A stretch of DNA of 64,000 nt, from the NCBI GenBank assembly GCA_964397555.1, contig CAYNJF010000007.1, positions 1-64,000 of the forward strand. Direction: 5' to 3'. Position numbers and translations under genes: made by a program. This stretch comes from CAYNJF01 sp964397555 (lineage in GTDB: Bacteria; Pseudomonadota; Gammaproteobacteria; Berkiellales; Berkiellaceae). Under the pieces are notes generated by a model. The model was not told the DNA's origin. It saw only the letters and a program-made list of their open reading frames with translations, and searched no databases. Below, piece by piece: positions 43,960-53,745 of this stretch (positions are counted from its first letter, which is position 1; each line of letters starts with the position of its first letter).

Positions 43960-46218
43960 TTACTGTAGAAGTGATAAAACGTTCTGTGGTAGAGAGTTTG
44001 CCTGAGACAAGATCGACGTACCGGCCTGCTGTAAGATCTGAGTCTTAGTCAAGTTGGCAGTCTCAACAGCGAAGTCTGCATCCAAGATACGTGAACGCGC
44101 TGCTGATAAGTTCTCAATGTTATTGGCAAGGTTCGAAATCGTACTAGAGAAACGGTTTTGAACCGCACCGAGTCCAGCACGAACTTCTGATACCTGGTCT
44201 AAAGCACCATCGAGAACCGAGATTGCTGAGTTAGCACCAGCAATGGAACTGATGTCAATTTGACCAACATCGTTCAACGTAGAGGTGTTTGCAGAAGCTG
44301 CAGCACCGGAGAACAATGAAGATTGACCTGAAGAAGTGCCTGCAACGTCTGAAGAGATGTTGAAGGTTTCAGATGAGTTAAACGACAACTCACCACCGAC
44401 AACAGCTGTATCAAAGTTGGTTCTAGCACCACCATCGAATAGAGTCACAGAACTACCGCCGCTGTTAGTAGCAGCATTACCAGTGACCACGATAGATTGT
44501 TCAACAGGAGAAGTCACACCAGAACCGTTACCAGTAACGTTTGTGACATTTGGAGCTTGATAATCAACCGCTGCAGAGTGAGTGAAGTTCTCAATCTTAA
44601 TGTCTTTACCCGTAGAATGGGTCAAAACAAGCTCAGCGTTAGAATCACCAATAGCCGCACGGATACCAGTCGAACCAGCTACATCATTGATTGCATCAAC
44701 AAGTGAAGATAAGTCACTTGAAGTCACAGAAGCAGATACGTTCGCACCAGTGGCGTTATCACCATACAAGTTGAAACCAACGGTACCGTTTGCACTCAAG
44801 CCAGAGACTGTCACTGACGTGGTTGCAGAAGCAGTAATGTTAGTACTTGCAGATTTAGCGTTAATCGCAGCTGCGATAGAATCAGCAGCTTGACCTGCAC
44901 TGATCGCAACCGTATCAGTACCAGCACTACCTACTAACGTAAGGTTTTGAGCCGCTACGTTGTTGTTTAGGTTGTTTGCTGTGTTGGTGCTGCTGTTGAC
45001 GAAGTCATTGATGCTACCGTTACCCACAGAAACCGTCGTGGCAACTTGGTCATCAATGATAGAGTCAGTGTCAGATGAAATGGTGTAACCTTGATCCAAG
45101 GCGATATCAACACGTCCACCAAACGTCGTTGCTTGAGTAGCAACCAACGTTGTGGCAGCAGCGCCATCAAGACCTGCGATGTCAACCACACCAGTACCGG
45201 CGGTGTTTGCAAAGCTCAAGTCACGGCCATCAACAGCAACCACTTCAATCGAAGTACCAGAGCTTACCGCATAAATACCAGCAGCTTGTAAGGTAGAGTT
45301 ACCGTTAATAGAAGTCGCTAATGAATCAAGAGTTGTTGAAGCACCACTTGAAATAGTCTGACCTTCTAAGGTAATGACAGTTGCAGCATTGACAGAAGCA
45401 AGGTTGTCGACAGTGACAGAGTTGTAACCACGAGCCTCAACGCCATTTAATGCAGACAAGTTAGTCGCAATGGTGTTGGCTTCATCATTGGCATTAACGC
45501 TGACGGTTTGTGCATTAGAAACCCCAGTTGAGGTAATGTCAGTCACGGTAAAGACTGATGCAGAATAACCATTGGTAGCAGCATTCGCTTGCGCCACACC
45601 TACTTCCGCACCCAATCTTTCACCAGCAGCAGAACCAGAACCGATGAATAACTCTTTACGAGTTGCAGACTCAATACCAGAGGTATTGTTTGAAGTCACG
45701 GTGTTGGTACCAATGTTAGTGGCCTGAAGGTCACGAATCGATACAGAGATTGTTTGGTTAGCTTCAGCACCCACTTGGAATAGTGAGTTTTGAAGATCAC
45801 CATTCAAAAGATTTAGTCCGTTAAACGTGGTGGTCGTTGAAATACGTGAAAGCTCTTGCTTAAGCTGGTTGACCTCATCTTGCAACGCAGAACGGTCAGT
45901 GGCTGAGTTAGTTCCGTTAGCAGCCTGAATCGCTAGTTCACGAGTTCTCTGTAATAGGTTAGTGGTTTCTTGAAGCGCCCCTTCAGCAACCTGCGCTAAT
46001 GAGATAGCATCGTTTGCGTTACGAGAAGCCTGAGAAAGACCTTGAATTTGCGAGGTGAAACGCGTTGAAATCGCAAGACCCGCAGCATCATCCTTTGCAC
46101 TGTTGATTCGAAGACCCGATGACAAACGCTCTAATGAGGTTGACAAGGCTTCCGATGATTTGTCCAAATTTCTTTGGGCATTCAACGATGCAATGTTAGT
46201 GTTAATCACTTGTGCCAT
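43960..46218 (-). CDS. fliC: Flagellin, large variant
   Basis: A 752-residue flagellin, much longer than the usual 400-500. The conserved ends are intact: N-terminal AQVINTNIASLNAQRNLDKS through about residue 170, and the C-terminal helix pair from about 665 (ISNLANNIENLSAARSRILD) to LPQNVLSLLQ. The central 490 residues are Thr/Ser/Ala/Asn-rich, surface-exposed and repetitive, with flagellin-IN-like segments such as TTLDSLATSINGNSTLQAAG and VVAVDGRDL. AGGAG precedes the ATG, and a sigma-28-like promoter lies about 90 bases upstream. It is followed by a hairpin and then flaG-fliD-fliS. Only one flagellin gene is in the window. Confidence 0.97.
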   Translation of the reverse strand: MAQVINTNIASLNAQRNLDKSSEALSTSLERLSSGLRINSAKDDAAGLAISTRFTSQIQGLSQASRNANDAISLAQVAEGALQETTNLLQRTRELAIQAANGTNSATDRSALQDEVNQLKQELSRISTTTTFNGLNLLNGDLQNSLFQVGAEANQTISVSIRDLQATNIGTNTVTSNNTSGIESATRKELFIGSGSAAGERLGAEVGVAQANAATNGYSASVFTVTDITSTGVSNAQTVSVNANDEANTIATNLSALNGVEARGYNSVTVDNLASVNAATVITLEGQTISSGASTTLDSLATSINGNSTLQAAGIYAVSSGTSIEVVAVDGRDLSFANTAGTGVVDIAGLDGAAATTLVATQATTFGGRVDIALDQGYTISSDTDSIIDDQVATTVSVGNGSINDFVNSSTNTANNLNNNVAAQNLTLVGSAGTDTVAISAGQAADSIAAAINAKSASTNITASATTSVTVSGLSANGTVGFNLYGDNATGANVSASVTSSDLSSLVDAINDVAGSTGIRAAIGDSNAELVLTHSTGKDIKIENFTHSAAVDYQAPNVTNVTGNGSGVTSPVEQSIVVTGNAATNSGGSSVTLFDGGARTNFDTAVVGGELSFNSSETFNISSDVAGTSSGQSSLFSGAAASANTSTLNDVGQIDISSIAGANSAISVLDGALDQVSEVRAGLGAVQNRFSSTISNLANNIENLSAARSRILDADFAVETANLTKTQILQQAGTSILSQANSLPQNVLSLLQ

Positions 46219-46307
46219 AGTCGTTTAACTCCTAAGTACCCCCTCAGGGGTATGAATATTTAGCGGATATACATCTTTAGGCGATATATTCACCGCTCCC
46301 ATTGGTG

Positions 46308-46334
46308 TTATCGTCCACAACACAAAAACATTAA
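46308..46334 (-). promoter_or_regulatory. Sigma-28 (FliA) promoter of fliC
   Basis: Minus strand: TTAATGTT, 11 bases, GACGATAA. The -10 box matches GCCGATAA at seven of eight positions, the -35 box at five of eight, and the spacing is exact. It leaves an untranslated leader of about 80 bases. Confidence 0.75.
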
Positions 46335-46451
46335 GGTTTTTTTGAAAAATAAAATGGTTATATATCATGGGGTTAGAATTTATTTTGAATAGTTTTTTAT
46401 GCTGCAAAACAACAACCAACCCCCTACTCCAGACCAGGGCGGCACGCGTCA

Positions 46452-46474
46452 TTGCTGCACAAATTGTGCAGCAA
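46452..46474. terminator. Perfect 10-bp hairpin after flgL
   Basis: TTGCTGCACA, loop AAT, TGTGCAGCAA, 11 bases after the flgL stop. There is no T-run on either strand, so it is a candidate terminator or mRNA 3'-end stabiliser, or a protein-binding palindrome upstream of the fliC promoter. Confidence 0.5.
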
Positions 46475-46485
46475 GACATGTTAAT

Positions 46486-48291
46486 TTATCGTAAGTAATT
46501 GAATAAAGTTAAGGATTGGATACGAGCGTAGCTCTGTTGGGCGGCTTCAAGTGCGATGCTTTGTTGGGATAACTCGGATATTGCCTGGGTTAAGTCTAGA
46601 TCTTCGATTCTGGATATATTTTCTTTTGCAAATAAATCCAGGGTTTCATTGAGATCTGTTTGGGAATCAATCATGTTCAACGATGAACCAAGCTGAGCCC
46701 TTGCTTGTAAAATTGAGTCCTCAGCACTTCTCAGATTAGTGACCCCTACACCAACCTCATAGGACAACTGCTCTGACGTTGGCGCGGTACGAATTGAATG
46801 AATCAGGCTTTGAATGCTGTTGAACACATTCTGATGCGTCGGTTGCTCAAACTCGACTCCAAAAGTATCACCGTTATTCGGATTACCCTGGATAGTCACG
46901 CTGATCCCATTAAACTCAATGGGTTGATTTGGACTGTATGCGACGTTAGCAAAGCCATCAATAGGGGCATTTGGATTCGATTCATTAAAAATGCTGAAGG
47001 TGTTGCCACCTGCTCCAAAGACAATCGAATAGTCCTCATTAATCAAGGCATCTTTGTTTAAGATGGAAATCTGTTGAACTGAGCCACTGCCAGTATTCGT
47101 AGAGAGTGGATAAACCCCTGCACTTAGGCCAATATCCGAGGGGTTTGCCCCCCCTACTTGAATAGGGTTGTGCGATCGAAGGTTGACTCCAGCCCTTTGG
47201 ACTCGGTCATTCGCGCCTGAATTTAAGTCAAAGTTTGATAAGTTTGCCGCAGACGTGCCATCGGTCTGGATTTGAATATTCCGTCCATCCGTGGATTCAA
47301 TGACAATGTCAGTACCCAAACCACCTGGCTGCGATACGCTAACCCCAAGGGCTTGGGCATTAAAATTCAAATTATCGATAAAGTCTTGCTCAGTACCAGT
47401 AGGGACGACAATCTGGACACCATTAATCGTCAAGTCCCCTGAAGCTAGAGCCCCAGCACTGAACGTGCCTAAATTGACAGAGTTTACTTGAGGCGATGCA
47501 ATCACATCGTGTTGATCAGAGTGAGCGTTGATGGCATCAGCCAGTGCTTTTGCGCTAGCGCTTGCATCAGAAGTAGAAAGACCATCTTGAGCCGATGGAT
47601 TAATAGCAAAACCATTCAATATCAGTTCATTTGAGTCTAATGTACTCAAAGAACCAGGTGCAACCAAACTAGAGCCTGATAAACCTGTTTGAGCGAGCCC
47701 CAAATTCGTAACCGGAGTTGACTGTGCATTGTCCACTAAAAAAAAGACGTCTTTAGCCGTCAAATTGACCGCTATCGACGTCGATGAACCAATTTTGACA
47801 ATCCGTTGGCCTTCGTTACCATTATAGTGATACTGACCTTGAGTATCCTGGACGACAGGTGCTGAATTACTTTTCGTGCCGGAGAAAATAAACTCGCCAT
47901 TAGCACTTTTTGAGTTGGTCAAAGTGACTAATTCTTCAAGATTTTGCTCGATCTCTAGCGCAATGGCCTCTCTGTCCTGTCGAGTAACCGTCGCGGTTGA
48001 TGACTGCAAAGCTAGCTCATGAATACGCTGGTAGATGGTGGTCATTGAACCTAAAATAGACTCTTGCGACTGAAGCTCGGTTTGTGCATTATCTGCGTTT
48101 CGAGTGAATTGTGAAAGCTGGCTTTCAAGCTGACGCAAACTTAACACCCTCGTTGCCCCAACCGGATCATCCGAGGGTTGTAAAATATTTTTACCCGAGG
48201 CAATCTTCACTTGAAGATTCGATAAGCTTGCTTGACGGTTTAATAAGCTATCTAAACCATTCTGAAACATTTGTATGGTTGAAACTCTCAT
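46486..48291 (-). CDS. flgL: Hook-filament junction protein FlgL (HAP3), enlarged
   Basis: A 601-residue junction protein, against 300-420 in most species. The N-terminal MRVSTIQMFQNGLDSLLNRQ and the C-terminal QSIALEAAQQSYARIQSLTLFNYL match the family. Residues about 215-394 are the extra module shared with FlgK and FlgE. The ATG at 48291 is used; a GTG three bases earlier overlaps the flgK stop, but AAGG is better spaced for the ATG. It is the last gene of the flgB-flgL operon. Confidence 0.95.
   Translation of the reverse strand: MRVSTIQMFQNGLDSLLNRQASLSNLQVKIASGKNILQPSDDPVGATRVLSLRQLESQLSQFTRNADNAQTELQSQESILGSMTTIYQRIHELALQSSTATVTRQDREAIALEIEQNLEELVTLTNSKSANGEFIFSGTKSNSAPVVQDTQGQYHYNGNEGQRIVKIGSSTSIAVNLTAKDVFFLVDNAQSTPVTNLGLAQTGLSGSSLVAPGSLSTLDSNELILNGFAINPSAQDGLSTSDASASAKALADAINAHSDQHDVIASPQVNSVNLGTFSAGALASGDLTINGVQIVVPTGTEQDFIDNLNFNAQALGVSVSQPGGLGTDIVIESTDGRNIQIQTDGTSAANLSNFDLNSGANDRVQRAGVNLRSHNPIQVGGANPSDIGLSAGVYPLSTNTGSGSVQQISILNKDALINEDYSIVFGAGGNTFSIFNESNPNAPIDGFANVAYSPNQPIEFNGISVTIQGNPNNGDTFGVEFEQPTHQNVFNSIQSLIHSIRTAPTSEQLSYEVGVGVTNLRSAEDSILQARAQLGSSLNMIDSQTDLNETLDLFAKENISRIEDLDLTQAISELSQQSIALEAAQQSYARIQSLTLFNYLR
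47110..47649 (-). repeat. Shared axial-protein module, FlgL copy
   Basis: Encodes about 180 residues with the ordered landmarks SNELILNGFAI, ASAKALADAINAHSDQH, SGDLTINGVQI, STDGRNIQIQTDG, FDLNSGANDRVQRA and GLSAGVY. The same landmarks recur in FlgE and FlgK. Confidence 0.8.
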
Positions 48292-48293
48292 CA

Positions 48294-50957
48294 CTACCTT
48301 CCAAATGCGCCAATAAGCGCATCAAAAACCTGCCTAGCCACCACAATCAATTGAGCCGATGCTTGATAATATTGCTCAAACTTAATTAAGTTGGCGGCCT
48401 CTTCTTCAAGGTTTACGCCAGAAACTTCATTTCGCCTTGCCTCAAGTGACGCTAAGACTGAGTCTGAGGCCGCTATGTTCACCGTCGTCTTTTGAGTCTC
48501 TGTACCGATACTCGACACGATTTGAGCGTATGAATCTTGGAAAGTCGCCGTGTTGTTTGAGAACATTTTATTAAATTGTAGCTCACTCAAGGCAAAACCA
48601 TTGGTGTTATCTTCAGCAGCCCCTTCATTGAACCCCACTGTAAACTCATCTCCTTGAGCCACAGCTCCCGATAAAGAGATGGTATAACCGGGATCCCATA
48701 CATAGGTTGGATTTGGACCAGGTAGAGTTGGATCCACCACGCCACTGATAGGAAAAACACTGTTTTGGCTTGAAAGAGGATCGTAACTCTGATCCGGACC
48801 AATTTGGACACCAGGCTCACCTTGGCTCATATCAAAAACCCGGTACGTCGTTTCATCAACAAAGCTAATTTTGATGGGAGGCGTTAATTCTTGGTTCGTC
48901 GTGAATGAATTCCCTAACTGCGTTGCTGATGGTTGCGGTGTCCCTGAGGTATTATGAACGCCATCGAGTCGAATCTTACCTTCACCAAGATTAGAAATGT
49001 TCGCACTCACCGCAACAGGCGCGGCCATTGCAAGCTCATTTGCCTTGGTCAGCTCAACGCCAAAGTTGACAGCCCCAGTCAAGGTTGGGCTAATTAAGAA
49101 AGAATCCCCTGCTTGGGCACTGCCACTCAACAAATTAATCGTAAAACCATCCACATTGAACGAAGGCGAAGAACCTTCAGCTACTTTGGCCTGATCGGAC
49201 AGCCTTAACAAAGTATACTCGGACCCATCGTAACTCAAACGATAATCACTGGTGGTCAAAGAACCATTAGACTGATTAGGGGTCGTCCCTGCACTTAGTC
49301 CTGCTAGCGCGGGGTTTTGACCTGCAATGGTGATGGGGCCCGCCGTCGACTCTAAAGAAATGGCCGCACGCTTGACTTGGTCAAGAGCTACATTCGAGTT
49401 GGTATCAAAATATGTAAACGTGGCTGCTGGTGTGTTTGTATTTGAGCTAACTTGAATGTTACGACCATCCACAGCCGTTAGAACAACCTGATTATTCTCA
49501 TCGACTTTAGCCGTAACGCCCGTTTGAAATTGAAGCGCATTGATGTCTTGAACAAGCGTATCTGCATCCGCACCCGTGGTAACCACATTCGTGCCATTAA
49601 TTTGGAACTCACCTGCCGCAAAAGCTCCAGGTGTGAATGAGCCTAGTAAGAGTACATTCGATTGAGCAGTCGCCTTAACTTGATGAGTGGTGCTTGAATC
49701 ATTAATGGCATTGGCAATCGCAATGGCTGAAGCGGTATTGTCTGAACTTGAGACGGTGTCATCTGAGCCAAGCGGGACTCGAATATTTTGTCCATTAATG
49801 CTTAAACTTGTGATGTTTGCCAAACTTGTCAAGCTGCCAGCATTCACTAAGCCAGACCCATTCGAGAACACTAAATTATCAGTCGTATTTTCATCGATGC
49901 TATTGATGTTAACGGACAGTACAGCATTCCCTTGGTTGAACTGAGATGCAGCGGCTCTATCCATGGCTAAATCAATCGCATTAGGATCACTAAACAGTAA
50001 ACGACCTTGATTGCCGTTTAAGTCAATCCCTTTTTGATGTTGATCATTAAAGCTCATGGCAAGTAAGGTTGCCATACGACCGACAGCGGCTCTTGTATCC
50101 TTAATAATCCCATCGGCAGCATTGAGGGCGCCGCCAATTTGACCACCACTTAATCCATCGGTAATCGCAACATCACTTACTCCAGTCGACATGGTCACAT
50201 CAAGTGTATTACTGTCTGTGTTGATTCTTGTCCCCAAAGTGTTGACGGTAGAAAGCACCACCAACGCTTGACCGTTCCCAATGAAAACATTCTTAGTGCC
50301 ATCCCCTTGATCGGAGGTTGTGACATTCACAAGCTCAGATAGCTGAGATATCAAATTATCTTGTTTATCAAGTAAATCATTCGGTGTACCGTTTCCACCT
50401 GAACTAAGAATATCAACGTTAATATCTGCAATCGAGCTAGCTAGAGCGTTTATCTGAACTGTGATCGATTCTACTTGTCCATAAGCTTGAGATTGTAGGG
50501 ATGCAAGCTGGGCATCCATGTCCTTAAATCTAGAATCTAAGACTTGAGACTGAGATAAAAACAACTGACGATTAGGTATCGAGCTTGGGTCATTACTCAG
50601 CTGATTGAGTGATAAGAAAAAATCATCCAAGCTTTTAGAGAGACCAAGACCTGAATCCCCGAGTAAATTATCAACCGTACGAATGTATTCACCATAAGTA
50701 TTCAGCTCAGAATTAGTGGCTTGACTTGATATGAGAGCAGAATTGATGAATTGATCATAGGTCCTTTTAGTCGCTCCTACTTGGACACCAGACCCTATGA
50801 ATCCCGAACCAGAAATCTCTGGTGGACGAGTGAACATCTCGACGCTTTGACGAGAGTAATTTGGTGTATTCACATTCGCTATGTTGTGCCCAATGGTATC
50901 TAAATTACGCTGGGCAGCATTCAGCGCTGATTTTCCTATCCCTAGCAAGTCACCCAT
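48294..50957 (-). CDS. flgK: Hook-filament junction protein FlgK (HAP1), enlarged
   Basis: An 887-residue junction protein, against 450-680 in most species. The N-terminal LLGIGKSALNAAQRNLDTIGHNIANVNTPNYSRQ region (residues 4-37) and the C-terminal EAANLIKFEQYYQASAQLI are conserved. The enlarged middle holds the module shared with FlgE and FlgL (about residues 373-559). Its stop codon shares a base with the flgL GTG. It lies 27 bases after flgJ. Confidence 0.96.
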   Translation of the reverse strand: MGDLLGIGKSALNAAQRNLDTIGHNIANVNTPNYSRQSVEMFTRPPEISGSGFIGSGVQVGATKRTYDQFINSALISSQATNSELNTYGEYIRTVDNLLGDSGLGLSKSLDDFFLSLNQLSNDPSSIPNRQLFLSQSQVLDSRFKDMDAQLASLQSQAYGQVESITVQINALASSIADINVDILSSGGNGTPNDLLDKQDNLISQLSELVNVTTSDQGDGTKNVFIGNGQALVVLSTVNTLGTRINTDSNTLDVTMSTGVSDVAITDGLSGGQIGGALNAADGIIKDTRAAVGRMATLLAMSFNDQHQKGIDLNGNQGRLLFSDPNAIDLAMDRAAASQFNQGNAVLSVNINSIDENTTDNLVFSNGSGLVNAGSLTSLANITSLSINGQNIRVPLGSDDTVSSSDNTASAIAIANAINDSSTTHQVKATAQSNVLLLGSFTPGAFAAGEFQINGTNVVTTGADADTLVQDINALQFQTGVTAKVDENNQVVLTAVDGRNIQVSSNTNTPAATFTYFDTNSNVALDQVKRAAISLESTAGPITIAGQNPALAGLSAGTTPNQSNGSLTTSDYRLSYDGSEYTLLRLSDQAKVAEGSSPSFNVDGFTINLLSGSAQAGDSFLISPTLTGAVNFGVELTKANELAMAAPVAVSANISNLGEGKIRLDGVHNTSGTPQPSATQLGNSFTTNQELTPPIKISFVDETTYRVFDMSQGEPGVQIGPDQSYDPLSSQNSVFPISGVVDPTLPGPNPTYVWDPGYTISLSGAVAQGDEFTVGFNEGAAEDNTNGFALSELQFNKMFSNNTATFQDSYAQIVSSIGTETQKTTVNIAASDSVLASLEARRNEVSGVNLEEEAANLIKFEQYYQASAQLIVVARQVFDALIGAFGR
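49281..49841 (-). repeat. Shared axial-protein module, FlgK copy
   Basis: Encodes about 187 residues with the landmarks ITSLSINGQNI, ASAIAIANAINDSSTTHQ, AGEFQINGTNV, AVDGRNIQVSS, FDTNSNVALDQVKRA and AGLSAGT, in the same order as in FlgL and FlgE. Confidence 0.8.
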
Positions 50958-50984
50958 GATTCACCTCCAACCAAATCTGTTTCA

Positions 50985-51929
50985 TCACCACAAACCTTCA
51001 AAGGCATCACTCGCCAAGACATCCATGACTTTGTGAGCATACTGAGGATCAGTCGCAAAACCAGCTTGTTGTAACTGTTGAAAAAAGGCTCTGGGGTTCG
51101 AGCCAGCTTGCATCGCACCTTCATAACGAGATGTCTGTAATAAATCCAAATAGTCTTTGAAGCTTTGCTCCAGTGAGGCGTATTTCTTGAAGATGGAAGG
51201 CTCATTCGAGGCTACTCCATCCTTATACTCAAGTGCATTTAAAGAAACGCCCTGCTCATCACGACTTTTGATGTTGAACAAGTTATGCGAGCTACCCTCT
51301 TTGTCTTTTAAAATGTGTTGCCCCCAACCTGTTTCTAACGCAGACTGAGCTACTGCGAACACTGGATTCAAAGGAGCCGATTTTAATGTCTCTTTAGCAA
51401 TAGGCAATAAATGCTCGACAAACTCTCGAGGACTATTGAATGTTAAAGAATCCTCATTACCCTTGTGGGTATCACTCGGCTCTAGAGGATTCACTTCATT
51501 CCCTACATCTGCCTTCATGGCCTGAGCGGCCTGATAAATAGACTGCATTTGCTCAAATGAAACTGAGCCTCTTGGCACACCCCCTTGTACTGATGGGTTA
51601 AGACCCGATTCAGAAGGGGTTCCTATTGAAGGTTGTAGCTGCTGGTAGATGACTTGGGCCAACCCCATGCCCTCACCTTTTGCAAGATGAAGGGACATTT
51701 GATTATCATAAAAGTCTTGATAAAAATCTTGCGATTGAGAGCTAAAGTAATCTGATTTAAATGACTCGTTAGCATCACGCATGCTTTTTAGGACCATGTT
51801 CAAAAAAACGGCTTCCATTTGCTTGGCTGCCGTCATAAGAGTTTCATCTCCCCCTTGCTTGGCTTGATTTCTCAAGGTAGCCAGAGAGTTCATGTCCGAA
51901 TAGTTAAAAGCCGAGTCGTTTACTTTCAT
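50985..51929 (-). CDS. flgJ: Flagellar rod assembly protein/peptidoglycan hydrolase FlgJ
   Basis: A 314-residue periplasmic protein. Residues 1-110 are the rod-binding domain (AKQMEAVFLNMVLKSMRDAN). Residues about 160-310 form a glucosaminidase domain with the catalytic ETGWG region (QSALETGWGQHIL) that opens a hole in the peptidoglycan for the rod. The two-domain form is the gammaproteobacterial type. It starts directly after the flgI stop. Confidence 0.96.
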   Translation of the reverse strand: MKVNDSAFNYSDMNSLATLRNQAKQGGDETLMTAAKQMEAVFLNMVLKSMRDANESFKSDYFSSQSQDFYQDFYDNQMSLHLAKGEGMGLAQVIYQQLQPSIGTPSESGLNPSVQGGVPRGSVSFEQMQSIYQAAQAMKADVGNEVNPLEPSDTHKGNEDSLTFNSPREFVEHLLPIAKETLKSAPLNPVFAVAQSALETGWGQHILKDKEGSSHNLFNIKSRDEQGVSLNALEYKDGVASNEPSIFKKYASLEQSFKDYLDLLQTSRYEGAMQAGSNPRAFFQQLQQAGFATDPQYAHKVMDVLASDAFEGLW

Positions 51930-53018
51930 CTAAATAATCTCTAAATCTGCTTGTAAAGCGCCAGCTCTTTTTAACGCCTCCAGGATTGCCATTAGGTCGG
52001 ATGGAGAGGCACCAATTTTATTGATTGCACTCACAATTGACTCAAGTGAAATATCAGGCTGAAGCAAGAACAATCGGGAATCTTCTTGAGTCACTACGAC
52101 ATCGGACTGTTGTATGGTGGTGGTTTGACCATTGGATAAAGGAAGCGGTTGCGAGACTTCCTGATCTTCAGTGATCGTCACAGATAAATTACCATGAGTA
52201 ATCGCAGCAGGACCTACCATGACATTTTGCCCAATGATAATGGTGCCCGTTCTTGAGTTCACCACAATTTTCGCTTTGCCTTCGGCTGGCTGAACGCGCA
52301 AATTTTCAATCGCAGAAACGAACGTCACTTTTTGAGCGATGTCCTGTGGGGCTTTGACCTCCACAGAAGTCGCATCAATAGGGTGCGCGGTGTTAGGACC
52401 AATAAGCTCGTTGATGGCCGAAGCCATTCTACGTACAGTCGTAAAATCAGGCACATGCAAATTGAAAATTAATTTATCTGAGAAAGCAAAAGGTGACACA
52501 ACCGAGCGCTCTACTGTGGCGCCATTAGGAATGCGCCCAACGACAGGAACATTCACTGTAATCTGTGAGCCATCCGCACCTCCTGCAGATAGACCACCGA
52601 CGATCAAGGACCCTTGAGCGATGGCATACACTTTGTTATCTGCCCCTTTTAAAGGAGCTAATAATAAGGTGCCTCCTCGAAGACTTTTTGCATTCCCAAT
52701 CGAAGATACCGTGATATCAATTTTCTGACCAGGCTTAGCAAAGGCTGGTAAATTGGCGTGCAAGGCCACAGCCGCAACGTTTTTAATTGAAGGGTTGATG
52801 TCCGGTGGAATGGTTACCCCTAAATGATTCAACATACTTTTAAACGATTGGCGAGTAAAAGATTCAGAGTCCCCTGTCCCATCAAGGCCCACCACCAATC
52901 CATAGCCAATCAACTGATTTGAGCGAACGCCTTGGATAGAAGCCAAGTCTTTGACCCGCTGGCCAAAGACGCTGGTGCTCATGGAAATTAAGAGGATGGC
53001 TGTGATTAATAGTTTCAT
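51930..53018 (-). CDS. flgI: Flagellar P-ring protein FlgI
   Basis: A 362-residue precursor of the periplasmic P ring. The ATG at 53018 begins a signal peptide (MKLLITAILLISMSTSVFG) and has AAGG upstream; the frame upstream overlaps flgH and is not used. The conserved RVKDLASIQGVRSNQLIGYG and LVVGLDGTGD follow the cleavage site. Normal length. Confidence 0.97.
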   Translation of the reverse strand: MKLLITAILLISMSTSVFGQRVKDLASIQGVRSNQLIGYGLVVGLDGTGDSESFTRQSFKSMLNHLGVTIPPDINPSIKNVAAVALHANLPAFAKPGQKIDITVSSIGNAKSLRGGTLLLAPLKGADNKVYAIAQGSLIVGGLSAGGADGSQITVNVPVVGRIPNGATVERSVVSPFAFSDKLIFNLHVPDFTTVRRMASAINELIGPNTAHPIDATSVEVKAPQDIAQKVTFVSAIENLRVQPAEGKAKIVVNSRTGTIIIGQNVMVGPAAITHGNLSVTITEDQEVSQPLPLSNGQTTTIQQSDVVVTQEDSRLFLLQPDISLESIVSAINKIGASPSDLMAILEALKRAGALQADLEII

Positions 53019-53026
53019 AGGCCGCC

Positions 53027-53738
53027 TTAAATTGGGAATATCCAGTGGTGCAAGAATCGAGTAAACCATCCCGGTTGTGTCGAGTTTGCCAAAGAACCAG
53101 TACCAGAGTATGAAATGCGTGCATCTGCGATGCGATCAGAGCTCACTGTATTTGTTGGTGAGATATCTTCATTTCGAACAATGCCTGATAAACGAATGTA
53201 TTCATCACCATGATTAATTTTGATCCACTTCTCACCACGTACATACAAATTACCGTTTGGCAATATCTTAGTGACGGTCACGGTAATCGTTCCAGATAAT
53301 TGATTATTCTGGGAGGCATCCGCTGATCCTTCAAAATCACGGTCCGCATTGATGGAAGTCTCAAGATTAAGGTTTTGCGTGGTGGTTAATGGAATAGGAA
53401 GTTGTTTCGGCAACCCAAAATCCGGAGTTGTACTGAAAATAGTTGGGTTATTGATGGTAGAGGTCNNNNNNNNNNTTATCAATCGTCGTCTCGCCTGATT
53501 TTGATGCATCCGTTCGCTCATTTAATAAGACGGTGATGATATCGCCCACCTGATGAGCTTTGATGTCTTCATAAAGACTAAGACCATTACCTTCATGATA
53601 GATTGAGCCATAGACAGGGTTTTTCTCTTCGGTAAACTCTGGATATACCGGAGCGTAGTTTGGATCGTCCGGGCGCTCAAACGTTGAACATCCTGTCAGC
53701 ACGAGTATCATTGAAGCAATTAAGCATAGTCTATTCAT
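53027..53738 (-). CDS. flgH: Flagellar L-ring lipoprotein FlgH, interrupted by an assembly gap
   Basis: Outer-membrane lipoprotein forming the L ring. The N-terminal part has a signal with lipobox LTGC (Cys17) and GDIITVLLNERTDASKSGETT. Ten N at 53466 break it there. After the gap the coding frame shifts to the one reading TSTINNPTIFSTTPDFGLPK and ends with the conserved RGEKWIKINHGDEYIRLSG and VRNEDISPTNTVSSDRIADA (about 150 residues). Together about 235 residues plus the missing part, which fits the usual 230. The break is an assembly artefact, not a frameshift mutation. Confidence 0.92.
53466..53475. other. Assembly gap (10 N) inside flgH
   Basis: Placeholder of unknown true length. The two flanking parts of flgH are in different frames when the gap is taken as ten bases. 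Confidence 0.95.
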
Positions 53739-53745
53739 AATGCGC

